64,000 nt of DNA from Deltaproteobacteria bacterium (GTDB lineage Bacteria; Myxococcota_A; Polyangia; Polyangiales; Polyangiaceae). Shown one piece after another: positions 8,359 through 17,257 of this stretch. Each line of letters starts with the position of its first letter. Positions within the stretch are counted from its first letter, which is position 1. The notes under the pieces are model-generated. The model was not told the DNA's origin. It ran no database searches and saw nothing but the letters and a program-made list of their open reading frames with translations. Made by a program: the position numbers and the translations under genes. The stretch covers positions 124,001 through 188,000 of the forward strand of contig JACRCQ010000058.1 of assembly GCA_016218915.1 (NCBI GenBank). Reading direction: 5' to 3'.

Positions 8359-9023
8359 ACACGCAAGATCCCCAGCGGCTGGCAGACGGCGAAGGTTCGG
8401 AGTCGCTTCGCAAGCTCCTTGGAGCCGCTGAGCAGGACGTGCTGCGTGAGGAATCCCGTGGCCGCGTCTGGGCCGCCCTGGCCGCCGCTGGCGTCACCAC
8501 CGCTGCGGCTGCCACGACCGTTGCGTCCGGTGCCAAGGCGGGCTCGTCGATTCTCGCCTGGCTCGGGTCGGCCAAAGGAATGGTTGCGTCGTTGGTCGTT
8601 CTCGCAGCGGCGGGCGCCGGAGTGGGCACGTGGTACGCCTCGCGCCCCACAGCGGCCTCGGCGCCAGCGAGCGCTGCGCTGACTGCCTCGTCGCGCTGGG
8701 CGGCGCTGCTTCCCCCGGCGCCCTCGCCCGCTTCGTCGGATGCGCCTGCCCCCCAGGAAGACCCTGCTCCAGCAGCGTCGTCTTCTGCCAAGCGCGTCGT
8801 CGCCGCGTCGAAACCCTCCTCCTCTGCTCCGGCTACCACGACCCCCGCAGAGCCTACACCTCGCGAAGGGCTCCTCTTGCTTCGTGCACGCCAGGCGCTC
8901 GATTCGAACCCTGCCCAGGCGCTCGAGCTCGCACGGCAGCATGAGCGAGAGTTTCCCGCCAGCCAGCTCGCCCCGGAACGGGCCAAGCTGATGCGCGAAG
9001 CGCAGGCGCGCATCCACCCATGA
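8355..9023 (+). CDS. Single-pass membrane protein, probable anti-sigma-type partner
   Basis: The product has 222 residues. The N-terminal 50 residues are charged and helical and would lie in the cytoplasm. Hydrophobic segments follow at about 45-60 and 78-95 (MVASLVVLAAAGAGVG), then an Ala/Ser/Pro-rich periplasmic stretch. The C-terminal helical region (about 170-222) resembles a single TPR-like unit, with LLLLRARQALDSNPAQAL and a P at the turn. No zinc-binding HxxxCxxC anti-sigma motif is present. The start codon overlaps the sigma factor stop. Both coupling and topology fit a membrane-bound regulator of that sigma factor, but this is inferred from position. Confidence 0.65.
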   Translation: MNTQDPQRLADGEGSESLRKLLGAAEQDVLREESRGRVWAALAAAGVTTAAAATTVASGAKAGSSILAWLGSAKGMVASLVVLAAAGAGVGTWYASRPTAASAPASAALTASSRWAALLPPAPSPASSDAPAPQEDPAPAASSSAKRVVAASKPSSSAPATTTPAEPTPREGLLLLRARQALDSNPAQALELARQHEREFPASQLAPERAKLMREAQARIHP

Positions 9024-9060
9024 CAGAGTGCGCGCTTCGTTCCACCTGATGTGACCGCGC

Positions 9061-9945
9061 TCAGCAGCCCGTGCACTTGCAGGATGGGCCGCAGGTCAAG
9101 ACCGGTGTCGAGCTGCCTGCACACGTCGCATTGCAGCTGTTGGCACCACACGTGACCGTGGTCCCGCCGCACGCGTTGACTTCAGCCCCGCAGAGCACGG
9201 AGCAGGGGCCAGCGCTGCAGTGGAGCTTCGCGTTCCCGCATGTACCCTTTGCCGCGCAATTCAGCTGACACTCGAGCCCGCCCTGGCACTCGAAGGTCCC
9301 GCTCGCACACGCGCCCTGGTAGGTGCAGTCGATGTGGCAGCTCCACGATGCCGGGCAAGACACGGTCTTGTTGTTGCACTCGTTCGGCGTGTCGCACTTG
9401 ATCAGGCAAACGCCATTGGAGCAGCCACCATCACAGGCCGCGGGACATGCGGTTCCTGTGGGAGTCTCCGCAGTCCCGCATGCCAGCGCTCCTCCCGTGC
9501 CAGCCGAGCCGCCCGTGGATGCCCCAGCGCTTCCGCCGTTCGCCACGCCAGCGCTCCCACCGTTCGCCACGCCAGCGCTCCCGCCGTTCGCCACGCCAGC
9601 GCTCCCGCCGTTCGCCACGCCAGCGCTCCCGCCCATGGCACTGCCGCCGTTGCCTGCAGCGCCAGAGGCCCCAGCCGACCCACCCAGCCCGGCAGCTCCA
9701 CCCATACCAGCCGACCCACCTTCTGCGGCCGATCCGCCGGATCCGCCACCGCCGACGCTACCGTCCCTCTTCTGATCCTCGAAGTCACCGTCGATTCCGA
9801 GCAACGTGGTGCACCCGCTCGCTGTAGCGATCCCGCAGAGCACAACGACGCGCAACCAACGGCCGCGGGTCGAAGAGATGCCTGTGCGGTGGTGGAGTCG
9901 TGCTGCCAAGACCGCCAAGCTACCGGCCGCGCCATCATGGGTCAA
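9061..9945 (-). CDS. Repeat-bearing Cys-rich lipoprotein
   Basis: An exported lipoprotein of about 294 residues. The hydrophobic signal segment ends in a lipobox (TASGC). A Gly/Ser/Ala-rich linker follows, including four exact eight-residue GGSAGVAN units encoded by 24-bp DNA repeats. The C-terminal half (about 155-294) is a Cys-rich domain with regularly spaced cysteines and many short Cys-containing strands (CSNGVC, CHIDC, CQLNC, CSVLC, CNATC), reminiscent of a beta-helical, disulphide-stapled fold. The start codon is uncertain: the listed start is a TTG, no ATG lies between it and the signal segment, and an internal TTG just before the hydrophobic run is an alternative. Function unknown. 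Confidence 0.7.
   Translation of the reverse strand: MTHDGAAGSLAVLAARLHHRTGISSTRGRWLRVVVLCGIATASGCTTLLGIDGDFEDQKRDGSVGGGGSGGSAAEGGSAGMGGAAGLGGSAGASGAAGNGGSAMGGSAGVANGGSAGVANGGSAGVANGGSAGVANGGSAGASTGGSAGTGGALACGTAETPTGTACPAACDGGCSNGVCLIKCDTPNECNNKTVSCPASWSCHIDCTYQGACASGTFECQGGLECQLNCAAKGTCGNAKLHCSAGPCSVLCGAEVNACGGTTVTCGANSCNATCAGSSTPVLTCGPSCKCTGC
9538..9633. repeat. Four tandem 24-bp repeats
   Basis: Four consecutive 24-bp units at 9538, 9562, 9586 and 9610 are identical except for one A/G change in the first copy. They encode in-frame eight-residue GGSAGVAN units in the lipoprotein linker. Such near-identical units are prone to copy-number change by slippage. Confidence 0.95.
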
Positions 9946-10016
9946 GGACGGGGGGCGCCCTCACCCCTTGGATTGCAGTGGCGATCACGCACCGAGCGCA
10001 GTCGACCCGGGCGCCA

Positions 10017-11003
10017 TCACCCTGCGACGACCAGATTCCTGCCCTGCTTCTTCGCCTCGTACATCGCGCCATCCGCGCGTCGATCCAGCTGCTCTGCGCT
10101 CTCTGCCCCATCCCACTGCACCGCGCCCACTGAGACCGTCAGGGGAACCATCGCCCCACCGCCGGCGGCGATCGGCGCTTCGCAGACTGCATCGCGTATG
10201 CGGACTGCGATCGACATCGCGTCATGGATGTCGGCGCCCGGCATGATCAGCACGAACTCCTCTCCGCCACGGCGCACGAGCACATCGTAGCGACGAACCA
10301 CTTGCCTGGCACGCTCCGCGAACCCGAGCAGCACCTGATCGCCGACGGTGTGTCCCAAGGTGTCGTTGACCGTCTTGAAGTGGTCGAGGTCCATGAACAG
10401 GATGCTCAGCGACGTGTTCATTCGGCGCGCACGCTCGAACTCCTCCCGCAGCCTCGGCATCAGGTAGCGTTGGTTGAAGGCGTGCGTGAGATGATCGGTG
10501 AGCGTGAGCCGCGCGAGCCTCGCCTTCTCGAGGGAAGGCACGGTGCAGTTGCCGACCAGACGAGCGAGCACCTCGTCCTTGGTCGAGTAGGCCGCGACCT
10601 TGCTGGAGGTGACGGACAGCACGCCGATCACCTCGCCCGCGGACATCAGGGGGACCGCCAGGATCGAGCGGATGGAGAAACCTTGTCCCTTTGCGACCAG
10701 GAATCTCGGATCCGTCGCGCAATCGTCGATACACGCCGATTCGCCGTGGTCTGCCACCCACCCGATGACCCCTTCGCCCTTGTGAAACGTCACGGGCGCA
10801 GAGCTCGCGCCTTCGCCTGACCGGGCGCCTGCGATCAGCACGCTACGCGTCTCGTCGAGCAACCGTATCGACGCGTGCTGCCCTGGCAGGACCTTCAACA
10901 AGGCCTCGGTGACTTCGGCGAGCAGCACATCGAGAGGTCGGTCTGCCCCGAGACGGCGTGTGAGGTCGAGCAGGACTTCGAGCGCTTGTTCCGCAGCGAT
11001 CAT
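10017..11003 (-). CDS. GAF-GGDEF diguanylate cyclase
   Basis: A 328-residue cytoplasmic signalling protein that would make cyclic di-GMP from GTP. A GAF sensory domain covers about residues 15-155, with the GVIGWVADHGES segment and LAVPLMSAGEVIGVLSV. A GGDEF domain covers about 165-325. The active-site loop is RGGEEF, and an RRYD motif nine residues before it fits the RxxD product-inhibition site, so feedback control is likely. The metal-binding FMDLDHFK motif is intact. The ATG at 11003 opens the helix leading into the GAF domain. It lies alone on the minus strand, followed by a repeat lipoprotein gene about 70 bp further on. Confidence 0.92.
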   Translation of the reverse strand: MIAAEQALEVLLDLTRRLGADRPLDVLLAEVTEALLKVLPGQHASIRLLDETRSVLIAGARSGEGASSAPVTFHKGEGVIGWVADHGESACIDDCATDPRFLVAKGQGFSIRSILAVPLMSAGEVIGVLSVTSSKVAAYSTKDEVLARLVGNCTVPSLEKARLARLTLTDHLTHAFNQRYLMPRLREEFERARRMNTSLSILFMDLDHFKTVNDTLGHTVGDQVLLGFAERARQVVRRYDVLVRRGGEEFVLIMPGADIHDAMSIAVRIRDAVCEAPIAAGGGAMVPLTVSVGAVQWDGAESAEQLDRRADGAMYEAKKQGRNLVVAG

Positions 11004-11111
11004 GGGAAGGAATTCAATCTATACACCTGGAGCGCGCCTTTGTCCTCACCGGGCGCGCGCTCGGTACGACGCCCCGCTCGGTGACGGTCGCGGCTCGATG
11101 CGCAGTGCCAG

Positions 11112-12002
11112 CTAGAACAACGACGGGCCAGAAGGCAGATATCGATCCATCTTTCCGAAAGGCCGCGTCATCAGCAGGTGCGAGGTGTTGACGAGGCGCA
11201 TGCCGGTGGCGAGCGCCATGCGAATCGCAGCGTGGTTGCTCCCTGTGCAGAACAACCTCACCTCCTCGGCCTGCTCAGCGGCCTTTGCCAATGCCTCGCG
11301 CAGCACGCCGTCCGCGTGCTCGGCGTCGCTCCACGCCGCTGGCCCGATCACCCCGGAGCGCGCGTAGAAGAAGCCTACCGGCCGGCCGCCCTGCACGACC
11401 TCGCGCCGCTCAGCCGAAGCCTTCCAGAACTCGTGGTCCACCTCGCGCCTCGTTCCCCGCACTGCCTCGTCGAGCTCCAGCGCCGTCCCATCGCTCAGCT
11501 CCGCTACCTCGTAGCCGCCCACTGCTCCCAGCGCCTGCGGCGCCCCTGCGAATGTGAGGATCTGGCTCGCCGGGAGCATCCCGAACTTCATGTAGGTCGC
11601 CATCGCCGTGAAATCGATCGACGACCAGGTGAAGAACGTGTCCGCGCCCCGACGTACCCCTTCCGCATGAACGCGCGTCAACAGCCGCTTGCCGATCCCG
11701 TGCAGCTGAAGCGACGGTCTCACCCAGAAGCCGGACAGGAACCAGATGCGATCGCGCACGACCGCATTGCAGATCGCCCCCATCTTCCCGTCGACCAGCG
11801 CGATCTCGAAGATGCCAGTCCGCAGGATGTGACGATACACCGGCGTCATGTCCTGCGGCGTGAGCGACGGTCGCGGCAACCCCTTTCGAGTCGTAAGATC
11901 GCCAAGCGTGTCCAGGAAGAGCTCGACCGCTGCATCGATCTCCTCCGGATGCAACCCGCGAAACTCGATCTCCACATCGTGCTCCACGTCGAGGTCGGTC
12001 AC
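11112..12002 (-). CDS. GNAT-family N-acetyltransferase
   Basis: A 296-residue protein with an N-terminal GNAT domain (about residues 8-160). The acetyl-CoA-binding motif A is in VRPSLQLHGIGKRLL. The C-terminal half looks like a second, degenerate GNAT fold (SDGTALELDEAV to the end), as in tandem-GNAT proteins. The GTG start at 12000-12002 overlaps the stop of the upstream helicase gene (GTGA), which argues for translational coupling and against the longer ORF. The substrate is unknown. It may modify a small molecule or protein linked to the helicase function, but nothing in the sequence says which. Confidence 0.8.
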   Translation of the reverse strand: MTDLDVEHDVEIEFRGLHPEEIDAAVELFLDTLGDLTTRKGLPRPSLTPQDMTPVYRHILRTGIFEIALVDGKMGAICNAVVRDRIWFLSGFWVRPSLQLHGIGKRLLTRVHAEGVRRGADTFFTWSSIDFTAMATYMKFGMLPASQILTFAGAPQALGAVGGYEVAELSDGTALELDEAVRGTRREVDHEFWKASAERREVVQGGRPVGFFYARSGVIGPAAWSDAEHADGVLREALAKAAEQAEEVRLFCTGSNHAAIRMALATGMRLVNTSHLLMTRPFGKMDRYLPSGPSLF

Positions 12003-14410
12003 TGCAATCCCCTCATGGCTTCCAGCAGGCGCACCGCGACCAGCCGGCGCTTGTTGCCACCTTCTTCCGACGGTCCCACGCACGCAGGACAGCCGTCCTC
12101 GCAGTCGCATTCCCTCACGAGTGTGTGGGTTCTGGCCAGCAGCTCGTCAATCCGCTCGTAGATACGCTCTGCAATGCCCACCCCGCCCGGAATGTGATCG
12201 AACAGGAAGATGGTCGGGTCGAATCCGGGCCTCGGAGACTTGACCATCTCCCGCTCCGGCATCTCTTCCTCCCCGCTTCTGTCGCCTAGCGTCTGGCCGA
12301 TGTCGGTCGGCTCGCACATCAGCGCGAGCGACGATACCATCTCGAGCGCGCGCCCGATCCCGCGCAGCGCATCGATCGCAGCAGCGCGTCCGATGCCGGT
12401 CTCCACGTACAGCTCCTCGGGAACGGTCAGCCAGAGCGAGGTCGTGTGCATCTGCATGTCCGGCAGACGCACGTCGCCGTAGCCCACGTTCTCGTGCGTG
12501 TGGAACTTGATCTTCTTGTAGCCCACGACCTTCTCGACCACGGAGACCTCGCCCCAGGCAGCCTGGCACATGCCCACCGATCGCGTAGCTTCCTGCTCGA
12601 TCACGCTCACCCTGCGGTACGTCAACGCGTCGGTGTAGTAGTCCGGATCCACCTTTCGCACGAAGGCCTTGTGGTTCTCGAAGTCGAGCTTCTCCACCTG
12701 GTACTGCTCGCCGTCGTGCTGGTAGATCGCCTGCTCGTGCAGCATCGTGTGCGTGGCGCGCCAGTCGAGCTCAGCGATGGATCTTCCGTGCGCGATGTCG
12801 ACGATCACGAAGTTGTCCCAGCCCAGGCTGCGCAACGACACGTGGTTCGCAGGATAGGCGTCCGCAGACCAGTGGAACCTGCCCCCTGCCTCGTGCACCA
12901 CGCCGTGCTGCGCCAGGAAAGACAGCGCCTCTCGCGTATTGTCCTCGTCGAGGCTCGCGTATTGATCACCCCCGTCCGGTTTCTCGCTTCCAGGCTTGCA
13001 CACGAACGGCACCTCGAAGGCCGCACACTTGAGATGCTGCACCAGGATCTCGACGTTCGTGGGGTCGATGCGCGCTTCCTCAGCGCCCGAGCCGAGGAGG
13101 AACTCGGGATCCCGAGCGAGGTACTGATCGATCGGCGCGCTGCGTCCCACCAGGATCGCTGCGGAAAGCTCGCCCCTGCGGCCTGCCCGCCCGAATCGTT
13201 GCCACATCGCTGCGACCGAGCCTGGATAGCCGGCGCAGATCACCGCCTGCAGATCCCCGATGTCGATCCCCAGCTCCAGGGCGTTGGTGGCCACCACGCA
13301 CAGGATCTCGCCCGCTCGCAACCCGCGCTCGATCTCCCTGCGCTGCTCGGGCAGGTATCCACCGCGATAGGCCATGATCGCTTCCTGCGGAGCCTCGTCG
13401 CCCAGCCCGTCGCGCAGGTACTTGAGCATCAGCTCTACCGAGTTGCGCGACTGCCCGAACACGATCGTCGATACCTGCGCCCGGATCAGATCGCTCGCCA
13501 GGCGCACCGCGGACTTCAGGTAGCTCGCCCGGATCCCAAGCTCCGCGTTGACCACCGGTGGGTTGTAGAAGAAGAAACGTCGCTGGCCCCGAGGCGCCCC
13601 CGATTCGTCGATCAACGCCACCTGCGACTCGTCGACGCCGATCAGACGCGCTGCGTGCGCCCTGGGGTTGCCGATGGTCGCAGTTGCGCACAGAAACACG
13701 GGGTCCGAGCCATGGAACTGCGCGATGCGACGAAGCCTCGAGATCACGTGGGCCATGTGCGAGCCGAACACGCCCCGATAGGTGTGCAGCTCGTCGATCA
13801 CCACGTACTTGAGCGCCTGGAAGGTGCGCGACCAGTTCGCGTGGTGCGGCAGGATCCCGGCGTGCAGCATGTCCGGATTGGTCAGCACGATCGGCGAACG
13901 CTCCCGCGCCACCCGGCGTGCATCCCCTGGCGTGTCACCGTCGTAGACCACCGCCGGGACGTCCAGCCCTGCGTCGCCCACCAGCTCGCGCAGGCTCGCT
14001 TCCTGGTCGCGCGACAACGCCTTGGTCGGGTACACGTAGATCGCCCGAGCGTCCGGATCGGTGACGATGGCTTGGAGCACCGGCAGATGAAAGCAGAGGC
14101 TCTTGCCGCTGGCGGTGGGCGTTGCGACCACGACCGCCTTGGCCTGCCCCTCGAAGGTGCGCTCGGGATCCGCTTCGCCGCGCGCCAGCGCCCACGCACG
14201 AGCCTGGTGGTCGTACAGTGCATCGATGCCGCGATTGTGCAGCGCTGCAGCAAGCTCCGGAGCCAGCGACCGCGGCAGGTCCGCATACGTCCCGTCCTTC
14301 GCCGAAAACAACCGATCCGCGGCAAAGCAGGGTTGGACCGTCCGCGATCGCGTCCAGTCGTCGATCACGGTCTCCAGCCCGCTGCGTCGTTTCCAAGGTG
14401 CGTCGACCAT
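11999..14410 (-). CDS. mrfA: MrfA-like DEAD/DEAH-box helicase with C-terminal four-Cys zinc motif
   Basis: An 803-residue SF2 helicase. Motif I is ATPTASGKS (about 94-102) and motif II is the Asp-Glu-Leu-His form IDELH. Helicase C motifs include VVATNALELGIDIG and QRFGRAGRRG. The C-terminal domain is of the DUF1998 type and ends in a cluster with four cysteines (CxCxxxxCxxC) about 25 residues before the end. This architecture matches Bacillus MrfA (YprA), a 3'-5' helicase that works with the exonuclease MrfB in mitomycin-C repair. No mrfB-like gene lies next to it here. The downstream GNAT gene overlaps its stop. Confidence 0.88.
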   Translation of the reverse strand: MVDAPWKRRSGLETVIDDWTRSRTVQPCFAADRLFSAKDGTYADLPRSLAPELAAALHNRGIDALYDHQARAWALARGEADPERTFEGQAKAVVVATPTASGKSLCFHLPVLQAIVTDPDARAIYVYPTKALSRDQEASLRELVGDAGLDVPAVVYDGDTPGDARRVARERSPIVLTNPDMLHAGILPHHANWSRTFQALKYVVIDELHTYRGVFGSHMAHVISRLRRIAQFHGSDPVFLCATATIGNPRAHAARLIGVDESQVALIDESGAPRGQRRFFFYNPPVVNAELGIRASYLKSAVRLASDLIRAQVSTIVFGQSRNSVELMLKYLRDGLGDEAPQEAIMAYRGGYLPEQRREIERGLRAGEILCVVATNALELGIDIGDLQAVICAGYPGSVAAMWQRFGRAGRRGELSAAILVGRSAPIDQYLARDPEFLLGSGAEEARIDPTNVEILVQHLKCAAFEVPFVCKPGSEKPDGGDQYASLDEDNTREALSFLAQHGVVHEAGGRFHWSADAYPANHVSLRSLGWDNFVIVDIAHGRSIAELDWRATHTMLHEQAIYQHDGEQYQVEKLDFENHKAFVRKVDPDYYTDALTYRRVSVIEQEATRSVGMCQAAWGEVSVVEKVVGYKKIKFHTHENVGYGDVRLPDMQMHTTSLWLTVPEELYVETGIGRAAAIDALRGIGRALEMVSSLALMCEPTDIGQTLGDRSGEEEMPEREMVKSPRPGFDPTIFLFDHIPGGVGIAERIYERIDELLARTHTLVRECDCEDGCPACVGPSEEGGNKRRLVAVRLLEAMRGLQ

Positions 14411-14544
14411 CGGGGCGTACTATACATCCGTTCCGGTCGCTGGCGAGCCTTGCCCGCCTTGCGGACCATGCGTGTTCTGGCGTTGGGCGTCAGAGTATCG
14501 TAAACCACCCCGTCCTCAAGTCCCCGACCCGTACCGGTTCACCC

Positions 14545-15312
14545 ATGATTGAAGAGCAAAAGCCGGAAAGCCCCGTCGACGCGCCTGGCCTGCCGTCGCA
14601 GCCCACGCCGCCGACTCCGGTGGCTCCCAGTCCCGCGCCCCGGCGTCCCTCCTACGTGCTGCTTGCCATCGTCGCAGGGGTCTCGCTCGCTGCGGACCTC
14701 TCCACCAAGTGGTGGGCCTTGCACAAGCTCGAAAAGATCATGCCCGGCGGCGAGGCTTTTTCCCAGCCCAGGGACCTGACCCCTTGGCTCAGCCTCGTGC
14801 TCGCGCGCAACCGCGGCGGCGCGTGGGGCTTGCTCCAGACCGCCGACGAAAAGGTCCGTCTGCCGTTCTTCCTGCTGATCTCTGCGCTCGCCATCCTGTT
14901 CATCGTCTCGTTGTACCGGCGCGTTCATCCCCAGCAGCACGCTCTCAAATGGGGCCTTCCCCTCGTGCTCGGCGGCGCGCTCGGCAACCTCATCGACCGT
15001 ATCCGCTACCAGTGGGTCATCGACTTCATCGATTACCGCGCGGTCTGGGTCCGCCACCTCAACGAAGGCATCAACAAGATCTGGCACACGCACGCGGTCA
15101 CCGACCACTGGCCTACGTTCAACGTCGCTGATATCGCCATCTGCATCGGCGTCGGCCTGATGGCGATCGACATGTTCACCAGCCGCCGCATCGCCAGGCA
15201 CGCACCGCGTGCCCTGGTGCCCGCACCCGCTACGCCTGTCTCGGCGACCGTCGAGCCTTCGGTTCCGCCATCGCAGGCTTCTCCTCCGCCCACTTCCGGG
15301 CCCGGAATCTGA
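14545..15312 (+). CDS. lspA: Lipoprotein signal peptidase (signal peptidase II)
   Basis: LspA cleaves signal peptides from lipidated prolipoproteins in the inner membrane. The 255-residue protein is longer than the usual 160-170 residues because of a Pro-rich cytoplasmic N-tail (1-35), a loop insertion near residues 165-190 and a Pro/Ala-rich C-tail after 215. The catalytic aspartates are D151 in GNLIDRI and D196 in FNVADI, with the conserved NRGGAWG at about 89-95. Four membrane segments are predicted. The ATG at 14545 gives the tail directly before the first membrane helix. lgt begins 18 bp downstream, so lipoprotein lipidation and processing genes are paired, fitting the many lipoproteins in this window. 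Confidence 0.93.
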   Translation: MIEEQKPESPVDAPGLPSQPTPPTPVAPSPAPRRPSYVLLAIVAGVSLAADLSTKWWALHKLEKIMPGGEAFSQPRDLTPWLSLVLARNRGGAWGLLQTADEKVRLPFFLLISALAILFIVSLYRRVHPQQHALKWGLPLVLGGALGNLIDRIRYQWVIDFIDYRAVWVRHLNEGINKIWHTHAVTDHWPTFNVADIAICIGVGLMAIDMFTSRRIARHAPRALVPAPATPVSATVEPSVPPSQASPPPTSGPGI

Positions 15313-15330
15313 CGGCCAGGGGAGGGGAGC

Positions 15331-16320
15331 ATGCGCCCCCAGCTTTATCGTCTCTTTGGTGAGATCGCCTTCCCGAGCTACTTCGTCCTGCTCGTCGCAG
15401 GCTTCATGTTCGCAACCGCGATCGGCGCCCTGTGGGCGCGTCGCATCGGCCGCGATCCCGACGTGATCATCGACCTCGGGCTGGCAATGCTCCTCGCGGG
15501 CGTGGCTGGCGCGCGCATCGCCCACGTGTTGTTCGACGGCTACTTCTGGGACTACGTGCACGTGTGCACCAACCCGTCGCTGGTCGACTGGAACATCACC
15601 AAGGACGCCTGCCTCAAGCCCCCGGATCCTCCGGGGTGGCTGGACTTCGGCTGCTCGCAAGGCTCGGGTGCGAGGGCGGTGTGGGACGAGGCTCGCAAGG
15701 TCTGCCATCCGACCCAGACCAATTGCTTCGCATGGGCGGAATTCTGGGCAGGGGGGCTGACCTACTACGGCGGCTTCATCGGCGCCTCGATTGCCGCATG
15801 GTTCCTGCTCAAGCGCGATCGGTTCCCATTCTGGAAAGCCGCGGACATGGCTGGCTTTGCCATCGCCACGGGGCTCGGCTTCGGTCGCATGGGCTGCCTT
15901 CTGGCCGGCTGCTGCTTCGGCCTGCGCAACGACGGGATCCTGGGACTGAGGTTCCCAGGCGGAAGCCCGGCGAGCGAGTCGCAGTTCAAGCAGCACCTGC
16001 TCACCTCGATGAAGGAGACTTCACTTCCCGTGCTCCCCATGCAGATTGCGGAGTCCGCACTGTCCTTCGCGATCGCTGGGTTCTGCTTGATCTGGCTGCA
16101 TCCCCGCAAACGCTACGATGGCCACGTCTTCGTGTGGTTCGTGATCCTGTACGCTGTCGTCCGGTTCCTGCTGGAGTTCCTTCGCGCCGACGACCGCGGG
16201 GGGCTCGCAGGCCTTTCTACGTCCCAGTGGATCGGCCTGGGCCTCGTGGCGTTCGCGGTCTGGTTGCACCGCCGCCTGTCGAGCCGCCGCGGATTGGCCA
16301 GCTCCAGCCCCGCAGTGTAA
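15331..16320 (+). CDS. lgt: Prolipoprotein diacylglyceryl transferase
   Basis: Lgt transfers diacylglyceryl from phosphatidylglycerol to the lipobox Cys of prolipoproteins, the step before LspA. The 329-residue polytopic protein carries the family signature GRMGCLLAGCCFG at about 188-200. It also has the AGGLTYYGGFIGA loop (around 143-155) and conserved Arg and Glu residues in the C-terminal helices (RFLLEFLRAD). A Cys-containing periplasmic insertion lies at about 70-140, longer than in many Lgt proteins. The gene follows lspA by 18 bp, and a lipoprotein gene follows it by 13 bp, so these three probably form one transcript. Confidence 0.95.
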   Translation: MRPQLYRLFGEIAFPSYFVLLVAGFMFATAIGALWARRIGRDPDVIIDLGLAMLLAGVAGARIAHVLFDGYFWDYVHVCTNPSLVDWNITKDACLKPPDPPGWLDFGCSQGSGARAVWDEARKVCHPTQTNCFAWAEFWAGGLTYYGGFIGASIAAWFLLKRDRFPFWKAADMAGFAIATGLGFGRMGCLLAGCCFGLRNDGILGLRFPGGSPASESQFKQHLLTSMKETSLPVLPMQIAESALSFAIAGFCLIWLHPRKRYDGHVFVWFVILYAVVRFLLEFLRADDRGGLAGLSTSQWIGLGLVAFAVWLHRRLSSRRGLASSSPAV

Positions 16321-16333
16321 GTTCTGGATCGAG

Positions 16334-17209
16334 ATGATCTCCATCCGAGGGACTGCCCGCCCGTGGGCATGGTTGGCCATCGGCTCTGCAGCCATGGTGT
16401 GGGTTGCAAGCTGCAGCAGCAAGAGCACCAATGCTCCCCCGTCCGACCCGTTCATCTGCGAGGATGGCGGGCCGAGCTGCGGCGCAGGGGCAACGGGCAC
16501 CATTACCCCACCCAAGGACAGCGGTTCCGCCGACACCGGGGCCGACGCCGACATCGAGACCGCCACGATCACCGCATCCGTGATCAAGTTCCTCGACTCC
16601 GACTTCTCCGAAGCGACGAGCACCCTGTACAAGGGCGTGGCAACCGTGAGCATGCCTGTTCCCACCGGGCAGCTGGACTACCCCTACGGAGGCGACGCCG
16701 GTCTGGACATCAACGCAACCAACGTCATCGTCGGACCTGCCTGGTACCAGGTGCGCCCCACCGGTGACCCGGACCTGATGACCACGCACAGCTTCCTCAC
16801 CCTGGACTCGGACCAGGCCTCGATCGCCATTCCCGTGATTGACCGTGTCCTGCTGAGCACTCTGTACGTGCAGTCCGCCCAGGCAGCTCCCCTCGACGCC
16901 AACGCAGGCCAGATCATCGTCCGTTTCTACAGCAGCCTCGGCGTTGCCGTGTCCGGCGTGAAGATCACCTACAGCCCGTTCAGCGGCAATACGAGCGTGA
17001 CGATGTACGACACCGGTCCGGGCGGCAACTTCGCGGTCGACCTCAAGGGCTCCATCGAGACCGGGACCAACGGCACGGTCATCATCTCGAACGTGACCGA
17101 TGGATTCGGGCAGCTCACCTACACGTACAAGACCGTCGAGTACAAGACCCCCACCATCGCCTGGGTCAAGCCGCAGGCGACCTTCGCCCGCATCACCATT
17201 CCACAGTAG
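16334..17209 (+). CDS. Exported lipoprotein of unknown function
   Basis: The product has 291 residues with a signal peptide ending in lipobox VASC. An Asp/Ser/Thr-rich linker runs to about residue 70. The rest (about 75-291) is rich in beta strands and polar residues with no cysteines, suggesting a beta-sandwich. Segments such as VAVSGVKITYSP and NFAVDLKGSIETGTNGTVI are typical of carboxypeptidase-regulatory-like or other Ig-like modules, but I cannot assign a family with confidence. The gene follows lgt by 13 bp and is probably co-transcribed with lspA-lgt, so it may be an additional client of the same maturation pathway. Confidence 0.7.
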   Translation: MISIRGTARPWAWLAIGSAAMVWVASCSSKSTNAPPSDPFICEDGGPSCGAGATGTITPPKDSGSADTGADADIETATITASVIKFLDSDFSEATSTLYKGVATVSMPVPTGQLDYPYGGDAGLDINATNVIVGPAWYQVRPTGDPDLMTTHSFLTLDSDQASIAIPVIDRVLLSTLYVQSAQAAPLDANAGQIIVRFYSSLGVAVSGVKITYSPFSGNTSVTMYDTGPGGNFAVDLKGSIETGTNGTVIISNVTDGFGQLTYTYKTVEYKTPTIAWVKPQATFARITIPQ

Positions 17210-17257
17210 GCCGCTGCATCTGGATTCCCGACGACCGCGCTGCTACGCGCAGGAGCC

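Noticed and set aside
9538..9633. 24-bp repeats considered as a CRISPR or iteron array
   Set aside because: No spacers between units, the units are in frame in a lipoprotein gene, and no replication or cas genes are nearby.
12446..14503. 685-residue plus-strand frame opposite the helicase gene
   Set aside because: Antisense shadow rich in His, Arg and Val; the minus strand has complete helicase motifs.
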